This document shows, in pieces, positions 24,128-31,018 of a DNA stretch of 31,362 bases (its first letter is position 1; the number at the start of each line of letters is the position of its first letter). Position numbers and translations under genes: made by a program. This DNA is from Gammaproteobacteria bacterium. GTDB taxonomy: Bacteria > Pseudomonadota > Gammaproteobacteria > Arenicellales > Arenicellaceae. The notes under the pieces are model-generated. The model saw only the letters and a list, made by a program, of their open reading frames with translations, did not search any database and was not told the DNA's origin. The stretch is from NCBI GenBank assembly GCA_030426005.1, contig JAUHZM010000004.1, positions 1-31,362 of the forward strand, in the 5' to 3' direction.

Positions 24128-25282
24128 ATGAGCACCATTCCCCTCAGTCTTTACATCCATATTCCATGGTGTGAACGTAAATGCCCGTATTGTGACTTCA
24201 ATTCTCACCAGCAGCGTGACGCACTCAACGAGGCTGAATACGTCTCGACCTTGCTGGCAGACCTGGATGCCGACCTGAGTCACTTTGGTTCCACACTGCA
24301 ACAACGGGCAATTCAAACTATCTTTATCGGCGGCGGCACACCATCCTTGTTTTCAGCGGACAGCTACGCTCGTTTATTCCAAGGAATTCAACAACGACTT
24401 GAATTTGCCGACGATATCGAGATCACTTTGGAAGCCAACCCGAGCAGTAGCGAAGCCGGTAAGTTCCAGGGGTTTCGTCAAGCCGGCATCAACCGGCTGT
24501 CGATTGGCGTGCAGAGTTTTAATCCATCGCACCTCACCGCCCTGGGGCGCATTCACTCATCCAATGAAGCTGTACTGGCAGCCCAGGCTGCGCAACAAGC
24601 CGGTTTCAGCAACTTCAATCTAGACCTTATGTTTGGGCTTCCCGAGCAAACAGAGGCACAAGCCCTGGCGGATTTACAACAAGCGATTGAACTAAGCCCT
24701 ACGCACCTGTCCTGTTATCAGTTGACTATTGAACCCAATACCCTGTTCTATCATGCACCGCCGGTTACGCCCGACGATGAAGCGCTTTGGTCAATGCAAG
24801 ACTCCCTGCAAACTGAACTCGCCGCAAATGGGTATCAACACTATGAAGTGTCTGCGTATTCGCTTTCGGCAAAACGCTGCCGCCATAACCTCAACTATTG
24901 GCAATATGGCGACTACCTTGGCATTGGCGCAGGCGCCCACGCCAAAGTGACGCTGGGCGACACTGTGCAACGAGCATGGAAAATTAAGCATCCAGCCACG
25001 TATATCACCGCTGAGAACAAATTGGGCGACAAAGCTTGGTCGCTGGTCGAACCAAACAATCGACCGTTTGAATTTATGATGAATGGACTTCGTTTACTGG
25101 AGGGATTCAGTAAATCTCAGTTTGAGACACGTTGCCAGTTACCGCTTACGCACATTGACGCTTTGCTGGAAAAACACGCAAAACTGGGGCTTATCGAAAT
25201 CAGTGCTGAGCACGTGAAGCCGACTCAATTCGGCCACAACATGCTCAACACGATGTTGGAAGACTATCTCGAATCTACGTAG
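24128..25282 (+). CDS. hemW: HemW, radical-SAM heme chaperone
   Basis: This 384-residue radical SAM protein has the cluster motif C15-x3-C19-x2-C22 followed by Phe24 (IPWCERKCPYCDF). HemN has a fourth Cys there, so this is HemW, a heme chaperone, and not coproporphyrinogen dehydrogenase. FIGGGTPSLF is the SAM-binding GGGTP loop. The C-terminal HemN-type domain is present (NYWQYGDYLGIGAGAHAK). It lies about 0.9 kb before hemJ, another heme-related gene. Many genomes place hemW after rdgB, but not here. The ribosome binding site is weak. Confidence 0.93.
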   Translation: MSTIPLSLYIHIPWCERKCPYCDFNSHQQRDALNEAEYVSTLLADLDADLSHFGSTLQQRAIQTIFIGGGTPSLFSADSYARLFQGIQQRLEFADDIEITLEANPSSSEAGKFQGFRQAGINRLSIGVQSFNPSHLTALGRIHSSNEAVLAAQAAQQAGFSNFNLDLMFGLPEQTEAQALADLQQAIELSPTHLSCYQLTIEPNTLFYHAPPVTPDDEALWSMQDSLQTELAANGYQHYEVSAYSLSAKRCRHNLNYWQYGDYLGIGAGAHAKVTLGDTVQRAWKIKHPATYITAENKLGDKAWSLVEPNNRPFEFMMNGLRLLEGFSKSQFETRCQLPLTHIDALLEKHAKLGLIEISAEHVKPTQFGHNMLNTMLEDYLEST

Positions 25283-25296
25283 TCAACTTTGTTTAC

Positions 25297-26058
25297 TTAA
25301 CGTGGCAGGGTCACTTTGCCCGCAACACGGTCATAACTAATACCGCCGGAACCGTCCGCCAGGACTGAGAAGTCCCCACCAACATTCTGGACTTTGATAC
25401 TCCCGCTACTGTCGCGTTTGATCAGCACGTTCTTCTTAACGTTATCGACGTCAATACCGCCGGAACTATCCACCTCGACCACGAAGTTGCCCGAGATATA
25501 GCTGGCTTCAATGCCGCCGGAGCTGTCGGTCACACTCACATCGCCTAATACGTCTTTGATCTCCAGACTGCCTGATGAATCAACAACCGTTAAATCACCG
25601 GCAATCTTTTCGATCTCCAACGGGCCAGAGGAGTCACGCATATTCAATGCCGCCACATTCTTCACCTCGGCTTCGCCACTGCTGTCATCCACGTCCAACA
25701 TCATTTTTTCTGGTACGGTCAATTTCAGATCAATGCGTGCATGATCGTAACCACCGAACAGGGAGCGATCCGGATAAACTGTACGAATGGTCGCGGTGTC
25801 ACCGCTGGTGTTGTCAGTCACGTCCATTTTTGCAAGCGCCTCTGCGTCGTCAGAGCAAAGTTCGGCTTTGATCACAATGTCGCTGCGATTTTCGCCAACA
25901 ATCTCCAATTCGCCTGCTCCTGCCTTAACCACCAGCTCTTTGGCTTCCGCTACACTCACGGTGCGTTCCAGCTTGCGCGTTTGATCACACTCATCGCCCC
26001 AGGCCATCGCTACATTGCTGATCGCCATACAGGCACTCGCTATAAGAACTCGTTTCAT
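25297..26058 (-). CDS. secreted DUF4097-like repeat protein (DSSG beta-helix)
   Basis: This 253-residue protein has a signal peptide (MKRVLIASACMAISNVAMA, cleavage near residue 19), then a first beta-rich domain of about 95 residues containing two Cys. The C-terminal half has seven consecutive repeats of 17-19 residues, each starting with D-S-S-G or D-G-S-G. This is the pattern of a beta-helix in the DUF4097 'putative adhesin' family. The start at 26058 is chosen because GGAG lies 8 nt upstream and the signal peptide begins there; a longer frame to 26088 is less likely. It is probably periplasmic or surface-exposed. The function is unknown. It is convergent with hemW, with a 14-bp gap. Confidence 0.82.
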   Translation of the reverse strand: MKRVLIASACMAISNVAMAWGDECDQTRKLERTVSVAEAKELVVKAGAGELEIVGENRSDIVIKAELCSDDAEALAKMDVTDNTSGDTATIRTVYPDRSLFGGYDHARIDLKLTVPEKMMLDVDDSSGEAEVKNVAALNMRDSSGPLEIEKIAGDLTVVDSSGSLEIKDVLGDVSVTDSSGGIEASYISGNFVVEVDSSGGIDVDNVKKNVLIKRDSSGSIKVQNVGGDFSVLADGSGGISYDRVAGKVTLPR

Positions 26059-26119
26059 TTGGTCACTCCATAAGTAAATTTTGCACATTAAAAAACTAAG
26101 ACGCTACGAAGTCAAAAAA

Positions 26120-26189
26120 GGTTTACACTTAGATGCAAGAAACCTGCATCTGGATTCACTCCAAATCAGATCAAACCGGTTTATACTTA
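26120..26189 (+). promoter_or_regulatory. repeats and candidate promoter upstream of hemJ
   Basis: A near-perfect direct repeat, GGTTTACACTTA (26120-26131) and GGTTTATACTTA (26178-26189), flanks an inverted repeat AGATGCA-N7-TGCATCT (26131-26151). The second copy holds a good -10, TATACT (26182-26187), which would start transcription near 26194 and so supports the hemJ start at 26220. No convincing -35 is seen, so an activator may be needed. Confidence 0.4.
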
Positions 26190-26219
26190 ACGCTGTTGTT
26201 TCTGTTCCCACCATTCCCC

Positions 26220-26633
26220 ATGCTCTGGATAAAATCACTTCACATCATTGCCGTTATCAGCTGGATGGCTGCCATTTTGTATATGCCAAGACTGTTTGTG
26301 TATCACTCGATGTCTGAAGACAGGGAAAGTCGGGAACGTTTTAAGGTGATGGAGCGAAAATTGATGCGCGGCATCATGACACCGGCTATGATCGCCACTT
26401 TGGTATTCGGTCTTTGGCTGTGGCTAGGGTACAACTTCAAAGGCGGCTGGCTACACGCCAAATTAGCACTGGTGGTATTGCTCATGGCGTTTCATATGTG
26501 GTGCGCCGCGACGATCAAAAAATTAGCCCGAGACGAAATTCCACATGGCCATGTTTTCTACCGCTGGATGAATGAACTCCCCGCAGTGGCGATGATCATC
26601 ATCGTGATATTGGTGGTCGTCAAGCCGTTCTAG
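26220..26633 (+). CDS. hemJ: HemJ-type protoporphyrinogen IX oxidase
   Basis: This 137-residue membrane protein has four hydrophobic helices. It carries the HemJ signature MLWIKSLHIIAVISWMAAI followed by YMPRLFVYH, and the later KVMERKLMRGIMTPAM and HAKLALVVLLMAFHM, with conserved His residues in and near the membrane. HemJ oxidises protoporphyrinogen IX in heme synthesis. The start at MLWIK is chosen because HemJ proteins begin there and a -10 element lies between it and an upstream in-frame ATG at 26133. The ribosome binding site is poor. It is followed 11 bp later by the DUF2721 gene, which is probably co-transcribed. Confidence 0.9.
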   Translation: MLWIKSLHIIAVISWMAAILYMPRLFVYHSMSEDRESRERFKVMERKLMRGIMTPAMIATLVFGLWLWLGYNFKGGWLHAKLALVVLLMAFHMWCAATIKKLARDEIPHGHVFYRWMNELPAVAMIIIVILVVVKPF

Positions 26634-26644
26634 AGGAAACCGCC

Positions 26645-27061
26645 ATGACCTTGAGCATCACCGACCCGGCCTTTTTATTTCCAGGCATTTCGCTGTTGTT
26701 TTTGGCGTATACCAACCGCTATCTGGCGCTCGCCAATGTGATTCGTGCACTTAACCACTCGGTAGATGAACACCACTCAGAAAACCTGATCGAACAAATC
26801 CAGTCCCTGCACATGCGCATCACGCTCATCAAGTACATGCAAGCCTTTGGTGTGGTGGCATTTTTGTTCTGCGTCATGGCGATGCTGTCTCTAATGTGGC
26901 AACAACAAATTGCCGGTGAGATTCTGTTCGTCAGCAGTCTCGCGTCCATGTTCGTGTCACTGCTGTTATCCCTGACCGAAGTGCTCAAATCAGGCCAGTC
27001 CTTGAAAATCGAACTGGATCGCACTCAGGTTAGAAAACAGCGTAAAAAGAACGCCGGTTAA
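26645..27061 (+). CDS. DUF2721 membrane protein
   Basis: This 138-residue protein has hydrophobic segments at about 8-27, 65-85 and 90-112, with the family pattern F(L)FPGISLLFLAYTNRYLALANVIRAL near the N-terminus. The C-terminus is basic (VRKQRKKNAG). A GAGGAAA ribosome binding site lies just after the hemJ stop codon. The function is unknown. Its stop codon is adjacent to that of the convergent tpm gene, with no visible terminator between. Confidence 0.85.
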   Translation: MTLSITDPAFLFPGISLLFLAYTNRYLALANVIRALNHSVDEHHSENLIEQIQSLHMRITLIKYMQAFGVVAFLFCVMAMLSLMWQQQIAGEILFVSSLASMFVSLLLSLTEVLKSGQSLKIELDRTQVRKQRKKNAG

Positions 27062-27062
27062 C

Positions 27063-27707
27063 TTATCGGACCTTGGGCTCAAGCAACCAGGTAGCGATGT
27101 CTGCCGCCACTCTGCTTCTAAAGCCTCCATCGATAGTCTCCCGAGCCAGGTGTTTGATCTGATAATCGTCTTCGTAGTGCTTGTTAACCTCAGCTTCGCT
27201 AATAGCGAACGGCGGACCAGCAAAAGCAGATTGGTCATACTCGTAGGTCACTAATAGCTGTGGTGTAGACTCAGCCAAGCTTCGCAGATGCGCAGTGTAT
27301 TGATCTCGAAGCGGTTTAACCAGCGCGACCAAGGCTGCACGATCGTAGACTGCGTCTACCTCACCGAGCATCTCTTTCGTCAGCGTAAAGAAATCGCCCT
27401 GCCACACAACGAAGTTGGTCGCGGTAAAGCGCTGCAATTCACCAATCGACTGTTCTGTGTACGTCAATTCGAGTTCGTTCAGCAGTTCGGACACCGCCAC
27501 CGAACTTAACTCGACACCAACCACGCGGTAGCCATGTGCCAGCAGCCAAGCGATATCACGCGTCTTACCGCAGAGCGGCACAAAGATTCGCGCGCCCGGA
27601 GCTAGTTCAAGCTGATCTAGGTAAGCAGCTAACGAAGAATTAACCGTACCTTCGTGAAACCCAATGTCTTTTTCCGCCCATTTTTGATGCCAGTACTCTG
27701 GTTCCAT
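27063..27707 (-). CDS. tpm: thiopurine S-methyltransferase family protein
   Basis: This 214-residue SAM-dependent methyltransferase of the bacterial TPMT family has the signature start EYWHQKWAEKDIGFHEG. The SAM-binding segment FVPLCGKTRDIAWLLAHGYRVVGVELS follows, then DAVYDRAALVALV. Bacterial homologues methylate thiopurines and also selenium or tellurium oxyanions, giving volatile or less toxic forms. The ATG at 27707 sits 5 nt after GAGG; a GTG one codon upstream is less likely. The promoter has a SoxR/MerR-type layout, which suggests redox or metalloid induction. Confidence 0.92.
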   Translation of the reverse strand: MEPEYWHQKWAEKDIGFHEGTVNSSLAAYLDQLELAPGARIFVPLCGKTRDIAWLLAHGYRVVGVELSSVAVSELLNELELTYTEQSIGELQRFTATNFVVWQGDFFTLTKEMLGEVDAVYDRAALVALVKPLRDQYTAHLRSLAESTPQLLVTYEYDQSAFAGPPFAISEAEVNKHYEDDYQIKHLARETIDGGFRSRVAADIATWLLEPKVR

Positions 27708-27750
27708 CACAACCTCATTCGTTTCTAAACTAAGTTACTTTCGGCCTAAT

Positions 27751-27781
27751 AACATACAAGGTCAAGTTAACTTGAGGTCAA
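27751..27781 (-). promoter_or_regulatory. SoxR/MerR-type promoter of tpm (19-bp spacer with SoxR-like box)
   Basis: On the minus strand there is -35 TTGACC (complement of 27776-27781), a spacer of exactly 19 bp and -10 TATGTT (complement of 27751-27756). The spacer contains the palindrome TCAAGTTAACTTGA (27762-27775). The SoxR box CCTCAAGTTAACTTGAGG matches here at 16 of 18 bases, with only the last GG changed to CC. A 19-bp spacer is the mark of MerR-family-activated promoters. The predicted start is about 37 nt before the tpm ATG. Confidence 0.75.
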
Positions 27782-27945
27782 GCACTTGCAACAAGTTTTT
27801 GCTGGCATAGCGCGGCGCTGGCGCTCGGTGTATCCTAAGCCAATTCCCTCCTTGGTCAAAAATTACACGTAATGTTTCATGTTGTCCTACATAACCCCAA
27901 GATTCCGCCGAATACCGGGATTATTAGAACCTATATTTAGATAGC

Positions 27946-28014
27946 AAAATATTTAGTACCATTCGCCACCTTTTGGTGCGAATCACAAATAACAATAGTT
28001 GGTACTAATATCTT
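27946..28014. repeat. nested imperfect palindrome upstream of the IS element
   Basis: Perfect 8-bp outer arms TTAGTACC (27953-27960) and GGTACTAA (28001-28008) extend outward with one bulge and one mismatch. They enclose an inner hairpin at 27961-27983 (ATTCGCCACC-TTTT-GGTGCGAAT, one bulged C). It lies in the 360-bp gene-free stretch 27708-28067, which holds nothing else I can identify except the tpm promoter. It could be a MITE-like or extragenic palindrome. Confidence 0.5.
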
Positions 28015-28067
28015 GCGAATAGTCAAATTAGATAGTGTTGAGATCGGCTCGACCACGATAAATGATT

Positions 28068-28081
28068 TGACCCTCTCCCCA
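28068..28081. repeat. IS left terminal inverted repeat
   Basis: TGACCCTCTCCCCA begins the element, 74 bp before the orfA start codon. Confidence 0.85.
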
Positions 28082-28141
28082 AAAATAGTGCCATGACAAG
28101 GATGAGATTTCCAATTAATCTACGACTTAGGAGATCTCAAA

Positions 28142-28408
28142 ATGAAGAAGAAACGGTACAACGAAGAACAGATTATCGGGGCCATCAAGAAGCATGATGC
28201 AGGTGCAAAAGTTGACGATATTTGTCGTGAACTCGGTATTTCAACTGGCACCTTTTATAACTGGCGAAGCAAGTATGCTGGAATGGAGGTGTCCGAGGCA
28301 AAACGCCTGCGGGAGCTTGAGAAAGAGAACGCTAAGCTCAAGAAGCTACTCGCTGAGCAGCTTCTTGAAGCTGAGGCGATGAAGGACATTATCTCAAAAA
28401 AGTGGTAA
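28142..28408 (+). CDS. IS3-family transposase OrfA
   Basis: This 88-residue DNA-binding subunit has a helix-turn-helix (about residues 8-42, EEQIIGAIKKHDAGAKVDDICRELGISTGTFYNWRSKY). A leucine-zipper-like coiled coil follows (about 53-82, RLRELEKENAKLKKLLAEQLLEAE). The sequence is typical of the IS407 group. It binds the terminal repeats and also forms the N-terminus of the OrfAB transposase through frameshifting at its 3' end. A GGAG ribosome binding site precedes the ATG. Confidence 0.94.
   Translation: MKKKRYNEEQIIGAIKKHDAGAKVDDICRELGISTGTFYNWRSKYAGMEVSEAKRLRELEKENAKLKKLLAEQLLEAEAMKDIISKKW
28396..28402 (+). other. A6G programmed -1 frameshift site
   Basis: AAAAAAG lies in the orfA frame as A-AAA-AAG, the classic X-XXY-YYZ slippery heptamer of IS3-family elements. 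It sits two codons before the orfA stop codon. A -1 slip enters the orfB frame exactly. Confidence 0.85.
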
Positions 28409-29220
28409 GCCCTGCGAGCAAGCGAGCGGCTATACGGCACGTACGGCGTTCGCATAATTTGAGTGAGCGGCGATCCTGTGCACTCGTGGGGCTAAGTCGA
28501 ACTGGCTATCGCTATCAACGTAAAGCGAATGGAGACGAGGCGCTACGCGCTCGTCTGAGAGAACTTGCGGCGAAGTACCCTCGATACGGTTACTTGATGC
28601 TCCACGCGCTCTTGAAGCAGGAGGGACTTGTGGTGAATCGCAAGCGCACGTACCGACTTTACACAGCGGAAAAGCTTCAGGTGAGAACCAAGAAGCGAAA
28701 AAAATTAATCCGACCAAGACAGCCGATGGTAATGCCGATCGCAACAGATATCCGATGGTCAATGGACTTCGTCAGTGATCAGCTGGTGAACGGGCGAAGG
28801 TTCCGGGTATTGAATGTGGTCGATGATCATTCCCGTGAAATGATTGGTCAACTCACCGCCTTCTCAATCAGTGGTCAACGCGTGGCGAGGTTTCTAAGTG
28901 AGCTGATTGGAAAGCGAAGGCGGCCAGATCAAATTGTTTGTGATAACGGAACTGAATTTACCAGTAAGGCAATGTTCTTATGGCAGCAAGAAATGGGTGT
29001 GAAGCTGGCATTTATTCAGCCAGGTAAGCCTACTCAGAATGCGTTTGTCGAGAGTTTAAATGGCAAGTTCAGAAACGAATGCCTTAACCAAAATTGGTTT
29101 CGCACGATCAACGATGCCGAGCTGAAAATCAATCACTGGAGGCACCACTACAACCACGAAAGACCACATAGCTCGCTCAACTATCTGACGCCAGTGGCAT
29201 TTGCTAATCGGGCAGCTTAG
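28402..29220 (+). CDS. IS3-family transposase OrfB (DDE integrase core)
   Basis: This 272-residue frame opens with GTG inside orfA and is mainly expressed as the OrfAB fusion. The catalytic triad is visible: the first Asp in WSMDFVSD, the second in VCDNGTEF and the Glu in AFVESLNGKFRNEC, with the IS3-family spacing. An N-terminal HTH_21-like domain is present (RRHVRRSHNLSERRSCALVGLSRTGYRY equivalent). No frameshift or premature stop is seen. Confidence 0.93.
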   Translation: MVSPASKRAAIRHVRRSHNLSERRSCALVGLSRTGYRYQRKANGDEALRARLRELAAKYPRYGYLMLHALLKQEGLVVNRKRTYRLYTAEKLQVRTKKRKKLIRPRQPMVMPIATDIRWSMDFVSDQLVNGRRFRVLNVVDDHSREMIGQLTAFSISGQRVARFLSELIGKRRRPDQIVCDNGTEFTSKAMFLWQQEMGVKLAFIQPGKPTQNAFVESLNGKFRNECLNQNWFRTINDAELKINHWRHHYNHERPHSSLNYLTPVAFANRAA

Positions 29221-29255
29221 AATGGATTTATCTCATCCAATACTTGGTATCAATC

Positions 29256-29269
29256 TGGGGAGAAGGTCA
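29256..29269. repeat. IS right terminal inverted repeat
   Basis: The complement reads TGACCTTCTCCCCA. Its first three bases, on the minus strand, also form the stop codon of the truncated reading frame from 29527. Confidence 0.85.
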
Positions 29270-29527
29270 ACGTGGAGTTCGGAACATTTCAGCCGCGAAT
29301 TTAATCCGTTTAGCGACGTCAATAGGAGTAGAGGTGGGAGAGTTGTTCCCTAAGATCAAGGACTTAACATAGTCAGAAGGTAAGATTCCACTTTGACCGC
29401 AAAAGGCAGTTGTGGTGTGTGTTAAAAATTCGTTCCAACTAATGTTATCGGAAACAACGGTTTGTTCCCTTCGAATATTGGTGTGTATTTGCCTCTCAAT
29501 ACTTGTTTGAACATCGAAATAAACGAA
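29267..29527 (-). pseudogene. possible gene remnant truncated by the IS element
   Basis: A minus-strand frame stays open for 86 codons from just after a TAA (29528-29530) to a TGA formed by the first bases of the IS end. It contains no ATG, GTG or TTG in its first codons. The translation (for example SIERQIHTNIRREQ, WNEFLTHTTAFCGQSG, TPIDVAKRIKFAAEMF) looks protein-like, but I recognise no family. It could be the middle of a gene whose start has decayed and whose end was removed with the IS insertion, or simply chance. The stretch 29270-29568 has no other gene. Confidence 0.25.
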
Positions 29528-29568
29528 TTACCTTTATTATAGGGCGTAGGACTAACAAAGCTAATAAT

Positions 29569-29907
29569 TTACTCATCGAAATATTTTTTTAAATCGCTTG
29601 GTATTGTCATTGGTTTGAAAGGACTGACATTGGCACCACCAGTGTTTCCAATCGGAATCCAACCGACCAATGAACCAGCGGATCCTAAAATACGTAATAG
29701 TTGCCCTAATATCTCTCTACTATTTCTTTGCTTTAGGCCTACCCTAAACATCCAATAGTGGCTCAAGATGTGCGGTATGTAATAACTTTGACCAAGCACA
29801 TGGGCTCTTTCAAGATGTTTAAAGCATTGTGAATAATCCCTGCTTTTAAAGAGACACTTGGCTAATTGCATTTCTTGTTTGAAAGCAGATTTCAATTTTG
29901 GTTTCAT
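29569..29907 (-). CDS. DUF3703 family protein
   Basis: This 112-residue cytoplasmic protein matches the DUF3703 pattern throughout: HLERAHVLGQSYYIPHILSHYWMFRVGLKQRNSREILGQLLRILG, then VPIGNTGGANVS-like WIPIGNTGGANVSPFKPMTIPSDL near the end. The function is unknown. Homologues are often next to ArsR-type regulators and cation efflux genes, as in this window, so a metal-stress role is likely. It is the second gene of the minus-strand unit, 116 bp after the ICMT-like gene. Confidence 0.85.
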   Translation of the reverse strand: MKPKLKSAFKQEMQLAKCLFKSRDYSQCFKHLERAHVLGQSYYIPHILSHYWMFRVGLKQRNSREILGQLLRILGSAGSLVGWIPIGNTGGANVSPFKPMTIPSDLKKYFDE

Positions 29908-30023
29908 AAATGTGTTCTCTCACTTATCAAAAACATTTAAGTTGGGTTGCCGAAGAGGCTAGATAATTGCTCTAAACCCCTTTCGCACTTGATCTATCTT
30001 CTGAAGCTCACATTCCGGGTATC

Positions 30024-30602
30024 TCAAAGCAGCGAATATCGTTTGGTGCGTTTTATGTACTGAATGAATGCATCTCCATGAATCCTTACAAGATATGGCT
30101 CTTCGATTTTACGGACGATCAGTTCGATGCAGATCCAACAAATTGTGGCTGAAGCAAGCAGAATTGGTTGAACAAACGTTCCACACAGCCCTATCCAAAA
30201 AAGCAATATACCGAAGTAAATCGGGTTTCTCGATCGTGCGTACAGGCCATTGGTTTTTAAATCTGTGGTCTCTTGTTGGTCCACACCGATTCTCCAGGAA
30301 TCACCCATCTGGTTTTGCGAAATAACCGTCGTTGCGATACCGATTAGTCCCACCGCAAAAAAGAGCCATCGCATCACATTGGGCAAGACCACAATAGCCG
30401 AAAGCATTTCAAGGAAGCCCAACACAGCGATCACCAGAGCGACGCAAAAAGAAAGGATAAAGATCGTGCCAGGTAAAATTTCAATAAGTGGCGCATTGAG
30501 TGATGCTGCTCTAAGACCCAAATCATTGGTTCGATACCATTGCACAGCGATGCGCAGAAACACGGCAAAAAAGAGAAAAAACGAGATAAGGAGTAACGCC
30601 AT
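30024..30602 (-). CDS. isoprenylcysteine carboxyl methyltransferase (ICMT/PEMT)-family membrane protein
   Basis: This 192-residue protein has about four to five membrane helices. It carries the ICMT/PEMT motif GLYARSRNPIYFG (SAM-binding RNPxYxG) and the later EEPYLVRIHGDAFIQYIKRTKRY. Bacterial members methylate unknown, possibly lipid or small-molecule, substrates. A start at 30602 is chosen because GAGG lies 8 nt upstream; a longer frame to 30650 overlaps the -10 promoter element. It is divergent from arsR, and the promoter is overlapped by the ArsR operator, so metal control is expected. Confidence 0.82.
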   Translation of the reverse strand: MALLLISFFLFFAVFLRIAVQWYRTNDLGLRAASLNAPLIEILPGTIFILSFCVALVIAVLGFLEMLSAIVVLPNVMRWLFFAVGLIGIATTVISQNQMGDSWRIGVDQQETTDLKTNGLYARSRNPIYFGILLFWIGLCGTFVQPILLASATICWICIELIVRKIEEPYLVRIHGDAFIQYIKRTKRYSLL

Positions 30603-30641
30603 TGTAAAAACCTCACACAGCAATGTTGACTGGATAGATCT

Positions 30642-30670
30642 ATTATGCAAACATATGAATATGTATTCAA
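30642..30670 (-). promoter_or_regulatory. sigma-70 promoter of the ICMT/DUF3703 operon
   Basis: On the minus strand TTGAAT (complement of 30665-30670), a 17-bp spacer and CATAAT (complement of 30642-30647) form a good promoter, 40 bp before the ICMT start codon. The ArsR operator covers its -35 element and spacer. Confidence 0.65.
30656..30669. promoter_or_regulatory. ArsR/SmtB-type operator
   Basis: TGAATA-TG-TATTCA is a perfect inverted repeat of the form TGAA-N6-TTCA, the core of SmtB/CzrA/ZiaR-family 12-2-12 operators. It lies 25 bp before the arsR start codon and over the divergent promoter. Confidence 0.75.
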
Positions 30671-30694
30671 GTATATGTTTGTTATTTTAGAGCC

Positions 30695-31015
30695 ATGTCA
30701 AAAACCAACTTAATCCCAGAAGAAGACGTACCTCAGTTAGCCGATCTATTCAGCTTAATGGGCGATACCAGTCGGTTGCGTATTATTCTGTGCTGCCTGC
30801 ATGAGCCTATCAGCGTCAGCGACATTGCTGAAAACACAGCCCTTTCTCAATCGCTAGTGAGTCACCATCTAAGACTTTTAAAAGCCGCGAGAATGGTGAG
30901 GGCCGAACGACGCGGTAAGCAGGTGTTTTACGTAGCCGCTGACCATCATGTGCAGTGCGTTATTCAGGATATGGTGGCTCATATTTCAGAATCCGCGAAT
31001 GGGGAGGATGGATAA
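30695..31015 (+). CDS. ArsR/SmtB-family metal-responsive repressor
   Basis: This 106-residue winged-helix regulator has a recognition helix at about residues 51-62 (SQSLVSHHLRLL). The C-terminal helix has D83-x-H85-x10-H96-x2-E99, exactly the alpha-5 metal site of SmtB (D, H, H, E), which predicts Zn(II) or Co(II)/Cd(II) sensing between subunits. The ELCVCDL-type arsenic/cadmium Cys site is absent from the recognition region. It would release its operator on metal binding and turn on the CDF gene downstream and the divergent ICMT/DUF3703 unit. Confidence 0.9.
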   Translation: MSKTNLIPEEDVPQLADLFSLMGDTSRLRIILCCLHEPISVSDIAENTALSQSLVSHHLRLLKAARMVRAERRGKQVFYVAADHHVQCVIQDMVAHISESANGEDG

Positions 31016-31018
31016 CTT

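Larger units (their letters stand above)
28068..29269 (+). mobile_element. IS3-family insertion sequence, IS407 group, about 1202 bp
   Basis: Terminal inverted repeats TGACCCTCTCCCCA (left) and TGACCTTCTCCCCA (right, complement of 29256-29269) match at 13 of 14 bases. Inside are orfA and orfB overlapping in the -1 frame with an A6G slippery site. OrfA resembles the IS407-group HTH protein, and orfB has an intact DDE integrase core. The element looks complete and potentially active. The group normally makes a 4-bp target duplication, but the flanks are GATT and ACGT, so none is present. Confidence 0.92.

Noticed and set aside
26133..26219. N-terminal extension of hemJ
   Set aside because: HemJ proteins begin at MLWIK; the extension spans the -10 element and an inverted repeat and lacks a ribosome binding site.
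27740..28067. Integron attC site or prophage attachment site near the IS
   Set aside because: No paired GTTRRRY/RYYYAAC core, integrase or tRNA 3' end is present; the palindromes are explained by the SoxR-like box and the nested repeat.
29422..29514. 30-codon minus-strand frame starting MFKQVL
   Set aside because: Too short, without a ribosome binding site or known motif, and overlapping a longer open frame.
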